Source: Rubellimicrobium mesophilum DSM 19309
Lineage (GTDB): Bacteria > Pseudomonadota > Alphaproteobacteria > Rhodobacterales > Rhodobacteraceae
Length of the DNA: 54,834 nt
Direction: 5' to 3'
Assembly (NCBI RefSeq): GCF_000600335.2
Contig: NZ_KK088569.1
Span: 1 to 54,834 of the forward strand
Part shown: positions 45,013 through 54,834 of the stretch, one piece after another
Layout: each line of letters opens with the position of its first letter
Numbering within the stretch: the stretch's first letter is position 1
Translations under genes and position numbers: made by a program
Notes under the pieces: model-generated
Seen by the model: the letters and a program-made list of their open reading frames with translations, nothing else
Told to the model about the DNA's origin: nothing
Databases searched by the model: none

Positions 45013-45345
45013 TCACGCCATCGCGCGCATGTCCTGGCCGGCCCGCGACCGGAGCCGGAGGACGATCTCGCCCGAGACCGGGTCCGTCACCCCGAGCCCG
45101 CCGCCCAGGTCCTCCAGGATGCCCCGGAAGCGGTCGAGCTCGGCGATCATCGCCGGGCGGCCCGAGGCCAGCGCCTCCATGCTGTCCCACTCGCCGACGA
45201 AGCAGAACGTGCGCTCGCCGGTCCGGACCAGATAGGCGGAGCGAAGCCCGGGCCACTCCTCGGTGCGGGCGTCTTCATGCAACCGGATGAACTCGTCCTC
45301 GTGCCCGGCCTTCACGCGGAACCGGACGACGTTCGAGGCTTCCAT
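45013..45345 (-). CDS. ABM-like small protein, paralogue 4
   Basis: A 110-residue member starting MEASNVVRFRVKAGHEDEFI, with AYLVRTGERTFCFVGEWDSM and GILEDLGGGLGVTDPVSGEI. AGAAGGGAGAACGAC precedes the ATG on the minus strand. It is the first gene of the array in transcription order. Small proteins of this fold often act as monooxygenases or bind small aromatic or haem-like ligands; nothing here decides which. Confidence 0.82.
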   Translation of the reverse strand: MEASNVVRFRVKAGHEDEFIRLHEDARTEEWPGLRSAYLVRTGERTFCFVGEWDSMEALASGRPAMIAELDRFRGILEDLGGGLGVTDPVSGEIVLRLRSRAGQDMRAMA

Positions 45346-45595
45346 GTCGTTCTCCCTTCTCCTTGGTCCCGGGCGCGCGGGCCGCCGGCGGAGGGCGCCT
45401 CGCTCAGGGGCGAGCGCCAGCGCCGGGACATGGGCCGCCCGAAGCACCGGGACGGTGGAAGGCCCGATGCATCCGAGAGGCCCTCGGCCGAACCGGCCCA
45501 TGACGAGCTGGGCCCCGGGAGCCCTTGAAGCATACCGGAAATCGGTCCGGGTTGATACTCTTTTGAGCCCCGGCGTCCCGATGGCCTGCTCCGAA

Positions 45596-45622
45596 ACGAC
45601 AAAGGCGCCCCGCAGGGCGCCT
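45596..45622 (-). terminator. Rho-independent terminator of rpoD
   Basis: On the minus strand the sequence just after the rpoD stop forms a strong hairpin (AAGGCGCCC with GGGGCGCCTT around a short loop) followed by TTTGTCGTTT. Position, stem strength and T-rich tail fit an intrinsic terminator. Confidence 0.85.
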
Positions 45623-45627
45623 TCCGG

Positions 45628-47619
<1,992 letters not shown>

Positions 47620-47642
47620 GGGGGACTCCCTCGGGATCGGGT

Positions 47643-47724
47643 GATTCGAACTGATTCGGTAGTGCGGCGGCTTCGCGAATCAACGTCAGCGCTGAGTGAT
47701 TCGCAACCTGAGTCGTTGTGATTC
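47643..47724. promoter_or_regulatory. Cluster of six GANTC methylation sites before rpoD
   Basis: GANTC, the target of the cell-cycle methyltransferase CcrM in alphaproteobacteria, occurs at 47643, 47653, 47677, 47698, 47710 and 47720 (start positions), six times in 82 bp. The larger word GTGATTCG occurs three times. The block lies just upstream of rpoD and after dnaG, so it probably is the rpoD promoter region; control by CcrM/GcrA is inferred. Confidence 0.6.
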
Positions 47725-47762
47725 GACGGAAGCCCGCCACATGGGATCACGGGGGGCGCAGG

Positions 47763-49778
47763 TCAAGGGCCCCGCCGGTGCCCGCCGCGGCCGCCCCGCG
47801 TGAAGTCGATCTCCGCGATGACCTGGCTACGATGGTCGATGTCCCTCTTGTCCAGCTTGTTGCCGTTCGGGGCGACGACCTCCTCGCGCGCATCCTCCGT
47901 CTCCTTGCGGCGGGTGACGTCCACCTGGGCGGCAGCCTGCCCGAGCCGCCGGGTCAGCCACTCGTCCGCAGTTCCGCCGATGTCCTCGACCGCCTCTTCC
48001 AGGGCGGCGGCATGGGAGCGCCGGGCAGCGATCTTGGCCAGCGCCTCGGCGACCACGAGGCGTGCGGATTCAACCTCTCCGGGGCGGCGCACGCTGAGGA
48101 TGTGCGCGGAACCGAGCAGGCTCTCGAGATTCTCGGGCCCGATCTCCCGAACCAGCGCCGCCCTGAGGTCCAGCGCGTCGGCATGGCGAAGCAAGGCGTC
48201 CCTCAGGGCGGATTGCCCTGGGTCCGGGCAGTCAAGCGCCTCGATGTCGTGGGCGAATGCCGGGAGCAGCTCCGGCGTCATCACGAGCATCGCCAGGACC
48301 GCGTGGCGAAGCTCGTTCTCCAGAGCGATGGTGGCCGAACGTTCAGCCTCGGTCGAAGGAATGACGAGATCGGTCACATAGCTTCGAATCGGACCAACAT
48401 CGCCGGCCAGGGAGCTCGCCTTCGCGGAAGGGGTCGGCAGAGCCGGACCTCCCTTGCCGCCGAATCCGCGCCGCTCGTAGCGCCGCCCCTCCCGGGGCTT
48501 CGGCCCCCATAGCTCCCAGCGGAGGTTCTTGATCTCTTCGCCGTAATGCCGGCGGATCGAAGGGTCCCTGATCGCCGAGATCGCCTGCCGCAGCGACTTG
48601 TCCAGCGTGGCCTTCCGCTCCGGGCTGTCGAAGACCTTCCCTTCGGTTTCCCGCCGCCAGAGGAGCCGCACCATCGGCTGCGCCTCGTCCAGCACCGCCT
48701 GCATCGCCGGGGCGCCCTTGGACTTGATGAGCTCGTCCGGGTCCTGTCCCCCCGGCAGGAGCGCGAAGCGCAGCCCCTTCCCGGCCTCCAGTCGGGGCAG
48801 AGCGAGATCGATCACCCGCATCGCTGCCCGCAGCCCGGCCGCGTCGCCGTCCAGCGCGATGACCGGCTCGTCATGGATCCGCCAGAGGAGCGACATCTGC
48901 TCCTCGGTCACCGCCGTCCCGAGCGGCGCGACGGCCCCCGCGAAGCCCGCCTCGGCCAGCGCGATCACGTCCATGTAGCCCTCGGCCACGATGAGCTGCG
49001 CGCCCTTGCCGCAGGCCTCCCGCGCCGGGCCGTGGTTGAACAGGTTGCGGCCCTTGTCGAAGAGCGGCGTCTGCGGCGAGTTGAGATACTTCGCGCGGGC
49101 TTTCGGGTCCATCGACCGACCGCCCAAGGCGATGGCCCTGCCCCTCGCGTCCCTGATCGGAAAGATGATTCGTCCCCAGAAGCGGTCGTAGGTCCCGCCC
49201 TGCCCCTCCCCGGTCAGCCCGGCTTCCAGCAGCAGGTCATCGGTGACGCCCTTGCCCTTCAGCGCCTTCGACAGCCCGTGCCGGTCGTCGCTGGCATAGC
49301 CGATCTCCCACCGCTTCTGCGCGGCCTCGGAGAGCCCCCGCTTCGCCAGGTAGGCCCGCGCGCCCTCGGCCGCGCGGGTCGAGAGCTGGAGGCGGTAGTG
49401 CTGCACCGCCATCTCCATGACCTCGGCGAGGCGGGTGTTCCGCGACACCTTCTCGGCCGCGCGGGGGTCCTGCTCGGGCATCGGCATCCCGGCTTCGCGG
49501 GCGAGGATCTCGATGGCCTCGATGAAGGAGACGTTCTCCGTCTTCTGGACGAAGGATATGGCGTCGCCCTTCTCGTGGCAGCCGAAGCAGTAGTAGAAGC
49601 CCTTGCGGTCGTCGACGTGGAAGGACGCCGACTTCTCCTGGTGGAACGGGCACGGCGCCCAGAAGTCGCCCTTGGCCTGGTTCGACTTGCGCTGGTCCCA
49701 TGTGACCTTGCGCCCCACCACTCGGGCGAGCGGGAGCCGGTTCCTCAGTTCCTCAAGAAATCCAGGGGGCAGGCTCAT
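47763..49778 (-). CDS. dnaG: DNA primase
   Basis: The 671-residue primase makes RNA primers for replication. It has the CHC2-type zinc ribbon (CPFHQEKSASFHV, then FYYCFGCHEKGDAISF, about residues 40-75), the primase catalytic core and TOPRIM motifs (VAEGYMDVIALAEAGFAGAV with the Glu, and ALDGDAAGLRAA), and a C-terminal helicase-binding region. The ATG at 49778 (MSLPPGFLEELRNRLP) matches the usual alphaproteobacterial start; a GTG 21 bp upstream is in frame. It lies between tadA and rpoD. Confidence 0.96.
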   Translation of the reverse strand: MSLPPGFLEELRNRLPLARVVGRKVTWDQRKSNQAKGDFWAPCPFHQEKSASFHVDDRKGFYYCFGCHEKGDAISFVQKTENVSFIEAIEILAREAGMPMPEQDPRAAEKVSRNTRLAEVMEMAVQHYRLQLSTRAAEGARAYLAKRGLSEAAQKRWEIGYASDDRHGLSKALKGKGVTDDLLLEAGLTGEGQGGTYDRFWGRIIFPIRDARGRAIALGGRSMDPKARAKYLNSPQTPLFDKGRNLFNHGPAREACGKGAQLIVAEGYMDVIALAEAGFAGAVAPLGTAVTEEQMSLLWRIHDEPVIALDGDAAGLRAAMRVIDLALPRLEAGKGLRFALLPGGQDPDELIKSKGAPAMQAVLDEAQPMVRLLWRRETEGKVFDSPERKATLDKSLRQAISAIRDPSIRRHYGEEIKNLRWELWGPKPREGRRYERRGFGGKGGPALPTPSAKASSLAGDVGPIRSYVTDLVIPSTEAERSATIALENELRHAVLAMLVMTPELLPAFAHDIEALDCPDPGQSALRDALLRHADALDLRAALVREIGPENLESLLGSAHILSVRRPGEVESARLVVAEALAKIAARRSHAAALEEAVEDIGGTADEWLTRRLGQAAAQVDVTRRKETEDAREEVVAPNGNKLDKRDIDHRSQVIAEIDFTRGGRGGHRRGP

Positions 49779-49841
49779 GGCAGGCGAATCCCTTCGCACA
49801 AGGATTCCGCAAACCGCAAGCCGACGCGAGTCCCCCGCCGA

Positions 49842-50297
49842 TCAACTCTCGCGTCGCGCGGCAAAGAAGGCGCGAAGCAGCGCCGCCGCCTCTTCGCCGC
49901 CGATCCCGTCATAGACCTCGGGGGCATGATGCGCCTGGGGATGGGCATAGATGCGCGGCCCGTGGAGCACGCCGCCCGACTTCGGGTCCGCTGCCCCGAA
50001 GTAGAGCCGCCCGATCCGCGCGAAACCGATGGCGGCCGCGCACATCGGGCAGGGCTCCAGCGTGACCCAGAGCGAATGGCCCACCAGTCGCTCGGACCCC
50101 GCTGCCCGGCAGGCCGCCCGCAGCGCCAGCATCTCGGCATGGGCCGTGGGGTCGCTCAGCTCGCGGGTCCGGTTCCCCGCCGCTGCCACGACCCGTCCGT
50201 CGGGCGCGACCACGACGGCGCCCACGGGGACCTCGCCCCGGTCGCCGGCGGCACGGGCCTCGCGCAGGGCCGCGTCCATGTGGCTCGCGAAAATCAT
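49842..50297 (-). CDS. tadA: tRNA adenosine(34) deaminase TadA
   Basis: This 151-residue zinc deaminase converts A34 of tRNA-Arg(ACG) to inosine. The zinc-binding HAEMLALRAA and EPCPMCAAAIGFARIGRLYF motifs and the VPVGAVVV segment are present, and length is right for TadA. It lies 63 bp upstream of dnaG in the same direction and is divergent from the pseudouridine synthase gene. Another nucleoside deaminase of the same family is possible but less likely. Confidence 0.9.
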   Translation of the reverse strand: MIFASHMDAALREARAAGDRGEVPVGAVVVAPDGRVVAAAGNRTRELSDPTAHAEMLALRAACRAAGSERLVGHSLWVTLEPCPMCAAAIGFARIGRLYFGAADPKSGGVLHGPRIYAHPQAHHAPEVYDGIGGEEAAALLRAFFAARRES

Positions 50298-50373
50298 GGC
50301 GCTTCGTCGCAGGCCCCCTACCCTGTAGCAACCCCCTCTGGCGGGGCAGCGGCATTAGGGGTAAGGGCGCGCG

Positions 50374-52302
50374 ATGAGCACAGATGACAACACCCCCGAG
50401 ACCGTCGCGCCCGGCGACGGCGAACGCATCGCCAAGGTCCTCTCGCGCCGGGGCGTCGCCTCGCGCCGCGACGCCGAGCGGCTGATCCTCGAAGGCCGCG
50501 TGACCGTGAACGGCGAGAAGATCACCTCGCCCGCCGTCAACGTCACCGACAAGGACCGCATCGCCGTCGACGGCGAGGTCGTGGGCGCGCCCGAGGCCAC
50601 GCGCCTCTGGCTCTACCACAAGCCCGCGGGCCTCGTGACGACCGAGCACGACGAGGAGGGCCGCCAGACCGTCTTCGACTCGCTGCCCGACGACATGCCC
50701 CGCGTCATGTCCATCGGTCGCCTCGACCTCACCTCCGAAGGGCTCCTGCTCCTCACCAACGACGGCGAGGTCAAGCGCCGACTGGAGCTGCCCTCGACCG
50801 GCTGGAGCCGCCGCTACCGCGTCCGCATCCACGGCACGCCGACTAACGACCAGCTCGAGCCTCTGCGGCAGGGGATCACGGTCGAAGGCATCGACTACCA
50901 GCCCATGGAGGTCAGCATCGACCGCCAGCAGGGCACCAACGCCTGGCTCACCGTGACGCTCCGCGAGGGCAAGAACCGCGAGATCCGCCGCGTCATGGAG
51001 GAGCTGGGCTTTACCGTGAACCGCCTGATCCGGGTGAGCTACGGCCCCTTCCAGCTCGGCGAGCTTCCCGTGGGCGACGTCGAGGAGGTCCGGCCCAAGA
51101 TCGTCCGCGACCAGCTTGGCCTGGGCAAGCCCGAGCCTGTGACGCGCTCGCGCAAGAAGCCCTCGGCCGAGGACATGCCTACCTTCGACGACGAGCCCGA
51201 GGATCGCCCCGATCGCGACCGCCTCGCCACGAAGCGGCCAGAGGGGGCGACCGTCCGGCGCGAGCTGAAGCCCCGCACCCCCGCCACGCGCAAGTCCCGG
51301 CCCGAAGCCGAGGACGCCCCGAGGCCACGTGGCAAGTTCGGTGGCAAGCCCGCCCTGCCCGGCGCCTTCACCCGGCCCAAGACCTGGATGCGCACCGGCG
51401 AGGAGGAGGCCCGCGACCGCCAGGACTCCCCCCGCGAGGAGCGCCGCACCTATGGCGACAAGCCCCGCTCCTCCGGCTACAAGAGCCACGGCGACCGCCC
51501 CTCCCGCGAGGGGGGCGAGGATCGTCCGCGCACCCGCTCCGCCGGCTTCCGCAGCCACTCCGACGAGAGGGGCGACCGCCCCCGCCGGTTCGAGGGCGAC
51601 CGCGAGCGCCCGAGCCGCACCGAGGGTGATCGCGGCCCGCGCCGGTTTGGCGACGCGGACCGACCCGCGCGCCGCTTCGACTCCGACCGGCCGCGCCGCG
51701 AGGACCGGGAGGATCGGCCCTACAAGCCTCGTCCGCCCCGCGAGGGCGGCGAGGACCGGCCCCGGTCCTTCAAGCCCCGGCGCGAAGCCGGCGACGACCG
51801 GCCGTCCCGGCCCTACAAGCCGCGTCCTCCGCGTGAGGGCGAGGAGGACCGGCCACGCCGCGCCTACAAGCCCCGGGAGGGCGGCGACGATCGCGCCTCC
51901 CGTCCCTACAAGCCCCGGACCGAGGGCGACCGTCCCGCGCGCGGCTACCAGCCCCGCCGCGAGGGGGAGGACCGTCCGGCCCGCTTCGGCCGCCGGCCCG
52001 AGGGCGAGGATCGCGGCCCGCGCCGCGAGGGGGACGACTCCCGCCCGTCGCGCGGTTTCAAGCCCCGGCGCGAGGGGGGCGACGACCGGCCGCCCCGGTC
52101 CTTCAAGCCGCGCGGCGACGATGCGCGCGGGGGCGACCGACCCAACCGCTTTTCCCGCGAGGGGGAGGAGCGGCGCCCGCCCCGCAGCTTCGGGGGCGGC
52201 CCGCGCGGCGACCGAGCCGATGACGGGCGCTCGCCCCGCAAGGGTGCCCCGCGCGATGGCGGCTTCAAGGGTCGCCCCGGGGGCAAGCCCCGCAAGGACT
52301 GA
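50374..52302 (+). CDS. rluB: 23S rRNA pseudouridine synthase (RluB type) with long disordered tail
   Basis: The first 250 residues are a standard RsuA/RluB pseudouridine synthase: an S4 RNA-binding domain (ERIAKVLSRRGVASRRDAER) and the catalytic domain with the active Asp in SIGRLDLTSEGLLLLTNDGE, plus LREGKNREIRRVMEELGF. RluB modifies U2605 of 23S rRNA in E. coli. The remaining 390 or so residues are almost only Arg, Asp, Glu, Pro, Gly, Ser and Lys, with repeats like RPYKPRPPREG and FKPRREGGDDRP. The tail is mixed-charge and disordered, likely RNA-binding. Start ATG at 50374. Confidence 0.92.
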   Translation: MSTDDNTPETVAPGDGERIAKVLSRRGVASRRDAERLILEGRVTVNGEKITSPAVNVTDKDRIAVDGEVVGAPEATRLWLYHKPAGLVTTEHDEEGRQTVFDSLPDDMPRVMSIGRLDLTSEGLLLLTNDGEVKRRLELPSTGWSRRYRVRIHGTPTNDQLEPLRQGITVEGIDYQPMEVSIDRQQGTNAWLTVTLREGKNREIRRVMEELGFTVNRLIRVSYGPFQLGELPVGDVEEVRPKIVRDQLGLGKPEPVTRSRKKPSAEDMPTFDDEPEDRPDRDRLATKRPEGATVRRELKPRTPATRKSRPEAEDAPRPRGKFGGKPALPGAFTRPKTWMRTGEEEARDRQDSPREERRTYGDKPRSSGYKSHGDRPSREGGEDRPRTRSAGFRSHSDERGDRPRRFEGDRERPSRTEGDRGPRRFGDADRPARRFDSDRPRREDREDRPYKPRPPREGGEDRPRSFKPRREAGDDRPSRPYKPRPPREGEEDRPRRAYKPREGGDDRASRPYKPRTEGDRPARGYQPRREGEDRPARFGRRPEGEDRGPRREGDDSRPSRGFKPRREGGDDRPPRSFKPRGDDARGGDRPNRFSREGEERRPPRSFGGGPRGDRADDGRSPRKGAPRDGGFKGRPGGKPRKD

Positions 52303-52403
52303 CATCTCCACCCCTTGGAACACGGCCCGCGCTCCATAGATGATGGGCGCGGGCCTGGGCCTTTCCACTTGTGGCAAGCCGCCCGCATGGGGAAAGATGG
52401 GGC

Positions 52404-52619
52404 ATGGCGCGGCTGATCCTGTTCCTGATGCTGTTCGGGGCTCTGGCCTTCGCCTTCGCGGCGGCTGCCACGGCATGGCGCGCGCTCACCGCGCCGGCTC
52501 CGTCCTCGGCCCCCGCAATCAGGGAGGACGGAATGCCCCCAGCGATCCGCAACACGGCCTATGTGCTGCTGTTCCTGCTACTCGCCGGCCTGACGAGCGG
52601 CTGGCTGGGGCCAGCCTGA
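52404..52619 (+). CDS. Small two-helix membrane protein, hypothetical
   Basis: A 71-residue protein with two hydrophobic helices (LILFLMLFGALAFAFAAAAT and YVLLFLLLAGLTSGWLG) separated by a short polar linker. GGGGAAAGATGGGGC lies before the ATG. Its stop overlaps the next ATG (TGATG), so it is coupled to xpaC. Function unknown. Confidence 0.65.
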   Translation: MARLILFLMLFGALAFAFAAAATAWRALTAPAPSSAPAIREDGMPPAIRNTAYVLLFLLLAGLTSGWLGPA

Positions 52620-53518
52620 TGGCTCGACGCTTCGGTGGCCAATACAGCCCCGGCGCCCCGGCAACGGAGGGCAGCAGCGCGCAGGCCGCCCACGAGGCGC
52701 TGGCCGAGACCCGCCGCGTGGACGCCGCCGGGGCCAAGGCGAACCTCCTCTTCGTCCCACCCGCCCTCGCCGCTTTCTTCGGCCTCTTCGGCGGGCCCGA
52801 GGTGCTGGTCCTCAGCCTTGGCGCGGCCGCCCTCCTCGCCCTCTCGGCCTGGCTCCTGCGCGAGGGGCTCCGCGCGGAGGCCGCCTATGAGGCCCGCCCG
52901 GTGGCCCGCCGCCCCGCCCTGCCGCGCAAGGTCCTCGCGGCGGTCCTGACCGGGGGCGGCGCGCTCCTTGCCGGGCTCTCCGGCGGCACGGACCTCTTTG
53001 GAAGCGTCCTCTACGGCCTCGCCGCTGGCGGCCTTCACCTCGCCGCCTTCGGGATCGATCCGCTCAGCGACAAACGCGTCGAAGGCATCGACGACTTCCA
53101 GCAGGACCGGGTTGCCCGCGTGGTCGAGGAAGCCGAGACTTACCTCGCCGCCATCACCGACCAGATCGCCACGCTGGGCGACCGCGCGCTGCAGGCCCGC
53201 GTCGCGGGGTTCGAGGCGCTGGCCCGCCGCATGATCCGCACCGTCGAGGAGGACCCGCGCGACCTCACCTCGGCCCGGAAGTACCTCGGCGTCTACCTGA
53301 TGGGCGCCCGCGACGCGACCGTGCGCTTCGTGGACCTCTACCGTCGCACCCGCGATGCCAAGGCCCGATCCGACTACGAGGCGCTTCTCGGCGACCTGGA
53401 GACCAACTACGCCCAGGGCACGACCCGCCTCCTCGAAGGGGGCCGCGAGGCCATGGACCTCGAGATCACGGTCCTGCGGGACCGCCTGCGCCGGGAAGGC
53501 GTGACGACCGACCGATAA
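52619..53518 (+). CDS. XpaC-like 5-bromo-4-chloroindolyl phosphate hydrolysis family protein
   Basis: The 299-residue protein has two or three hydrophobic segments (about residues 40-80 and 100-145) and then a helical cytoplasmic part (DFQQDRVARVVEEAETYLAA, RKYLGVYLMGARDATVRFVD). This matches the XpaC family, which is regularly found just before telA. The ATG at 52619 overlaps the previous stop. Its role is not well known; the neighbourhood suggests toxic-anion or envelope stress tolerance together with TelA. Confidence 0.78.
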   Translation: MARRFGGQYSPGAPATEGSSAQAAHEALAETRRVDAAGAKANLLFVPPALAAFFGLFGGPEVLVLSLGAAALLALSAWLLREGLRAEAAYEARPVARRPALPRKVLAAVLTGGGALLAGLSGGTDLFGSVLYGLAAGGLHLAAFGIDPLSDKRVEGIDDFQQDRVARVVEEAETYLAAITDQIATLGDRALQARVAGFEALARRMIRTVEEDPRDLTSARKYLGVYLMGARDATVRFVDLYRRTRDAKARSDYEALLGDLETNYAQGTTRLLEGGREAMDLEITVLRDRLRREGVTTDR

Positions 53519-53533
53519 GGGGAGAGACGCGCC

Positions 53534-54731
53534 ATGTCCGACACCACCCGCCAGGGCCGCCGAGGCCGCGCTCGCTCAGGCCGAGAAGGTCACCGCGATG
53601 GTCCTCCCCGAGCCTGCACCCGCCGCCGTGGTCACGCCGCTCGAACAGGCCAGCCCGCAGGTCGGCGAGGAGATTCGCAAGCGCATGGCCGAGATCGACC
53701 TCTCGGACACCAACTCCATCGTCCGCTTCGGCTCGGGCGCGCAGGTGGAGCTCCAGCAGATCAGCCAGTCCATGCTGGAGGGCGTCCGCAACAAGGACGT
53801 GGGCCCCGCCGGCAACGCCCTGCGCGACATCGTGGCGACGATCCGGGGCTTCTCGACCGACGAGCTCGACGTGCGGCGCGAGCGGTCTTTCTGGGAGAAG
53901 ATCACCGGCCAGGTGGCGCCCGTGGCGAAGTTCGCCGCCCGCTTCGAGGAGGTGCAGGGCCAGATCGACCGCATCACCGACGACCTCCTCAAGCACGAGC
54001 ACCTGCTCCTCAAGGACATCGAGGCGCTCGACCGGCTCTACGACAAGACGCTCGCCTTCTACGACGAGCTCGCGCTCTACATCGCCGCCGGCGAGGCTAA
54101 GCTGCACGAGATCGACTCGCATCTCATCCCAGTGCAGGAGAAATCCGTCCAGGGCGCCCCCGAGGAGCAGGGCGTCATGGAGGCGCAGGAGCTGCGCGAC
54201 CTCCGCGCCGGCCGCGACGATCTGGAAAGGCGGGTCCACGACCTCAAGCTCACCCGGCAGGTGACGATGCAGTCGCTCCCCTCGATCCGGCTGGTGCAGG
54301 AGAACGACAAGAGCCTCGTCACCAAGATCAACTCGACGCTCGTCAACACCGTCCCGCTCTGGGAGCAGCAGCTCGCCCAGGCCATCACCCTCCAGCGGTC
54401 CTCCGAAGCCTCGGACGCTGTACGCGAGGCCAACGACCTGACGAACGACCTTCTGACCCGCAACGCCGAGAACCTGCGGATGGCCAACAAGGCCATCCGC
54501 GAGGAGATGGAGCGCGGCGTCTTCGACATCGAGTCGGTCAAGTCGGCAAACGAGAACCTCATCGCGACGATCAACGAGAGCCTCCAGATCGCCGACCAGG
54601 GCAAGGCCCGTCGCGCCGCTGCCGAAGCCGAGCTCGAACATATGGAGCAGGAGTTGAAGACGGCGCTCGCCTCTGCCAAAGCCGGGGGGAGCGGCGGCGG
54701 GTCGGTGGGCGGCCCGACGCCCAGGAGCTGA
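53534..54731 (+). pseudogene. telA: Toxic anion resistance protein TelA, probable frameshift near the start
   Basis: TelA-family proteins are cytoplasmic, mostly helical and linked to tellurite and antimicrobial tolerance. From 53598 the frame is intact for 377 residues: RFGSGAQVELQQISQSMLEG, SFWEKITGQVAPVAKFAARF, LYDKTLAFYDELALYIAAGE, QVTMQSLPSIRLVQENDKSL, and TLVNTVPLWEQQLAQAITLQ. A better start is the ATG at 53534, with GGGGAGAGACGC before it; removing one G from GGG at 53554-53556 gives MSDTTRQAAEAALAQAEKVT joined to the main frame. If the ATG at 53598 is used, the gene is simply short by about 21 residues. Confidence 0.8.
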
Positions 54732-54747
54732 GTCGGAGAGGAAGCCC

Positions 54748-54834
54748 GTGAGACCCGGCCGTCTGTGTTCGACCCTCCTCGCCGGGCTCCTGCTCCTCGG
54801 GTTGGCCGGCTGCGAGGAACCGGCGGCCCCGCCC
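54748..54834 (+). CDS. Lipoprotein, N-terminal part only
   Basis: A GTG at 54748 with GGAGAGGAAG upstream begins a clear lipoprotein signal peptide (MRPGRLCSTLLAGLLLLGLA) with lipobox LAGC at residues 20-23. The gene continues past the window edge. It follows telA by 16 bp and likely belongs to the same operon. Confidence 0.75.
   Translation, partial: MRPGRLCSTLLAGLLLLGLAGCEEPAAPP

Overview
The window is very GC-rich DNA with strong G/C preference at third codon positions. Its gene content (alphaproteobacterial MmcB, nrdR-ribD, a RibB with a degenerate GTP-cyclohydrolase half, tadA-dnaG-rpoD, a CCA-encoding tRNA-His without G-1, DUF6324, MocE/MocD) points to an alphaproteobacterium, most likely Rhodobacterales/Rhodobacteraceae. 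This assignment is inferred from gene content only.

Layout. 1-3048: end of a sugar ABC-transporter ATPase gene, a DMT permease, an RbsD/FucU mutarotase and a ribokinase. 3258-8748: a short cation/proton antiporter, then a lipid-transport (Pqi/MCE) operon in which PqiA is encoded as two overlapping half-genes, followed by a long PqiB and lipoprotein PqiC. 8753-15347: histidine utilisation, with hutC-hutF leftward and hutI-hutH-hutU rightward around an AT-rich control region that carries a perfect HutC operator and a perfect CtrA-type box. 15353-26696: an FAH-family hydrolase, then a leftward mocD-mocE-PanB-like operon divergent from lacI-mocC-like-inositol ABC transporter-iolG-iolC-iolD'. This looks like a catabolic locus for an inositol derivative, possibly O-methylated (rhizopine, pinitol or ononitol type). 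It ends abruptly where iolD is cut and joined to a 5'-truncated oxidoreductase.

26697-32897 is a gene-poor, decayed stretch with an IolE-like gene, a DUF488 gene, a complete IS5-family insertion sequence (844 bp) and a VOC-family gene. tRNA-His lies at its edge. 33271-41250 holds mmcB and the riboflavin genes (ribE; ribB-ribH-nusB; ribD with nrdR, which are on the opposite strand). 41378-45345 holds rmuC and four related small ABM-like genes. 45628-50297 is the tadA-dnaG-rpoD macromolecular-synthesis region, with a dense cluster of GANTC sites before rpoD. 50374-54834 holds a pseudouridine synthase with a very long Arg/Asp-rich tail, then a tellurite-resistance-like operon (xpaC-telA) and the start of a lipoprotein gene.

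Six otherwise well-conserved genes (pqiB, hutH, FAH, mocD, ribD, telA) are each broken by a single-base indel in a short run of G or C. The pattern looks more like sequencing or consensus error than decay. The Gfo/Idh remnant and the iolD junction do not fit that pattern and look like real rearrangement or a misassembly.

The most interesting lead is the PanB-like protein translationally coupled to MocE. It keeps the PanB fold signature but has lost most of the residues needed for ketopantoate synthesis, so it probably does something new in the demethylation or inositol pathway.
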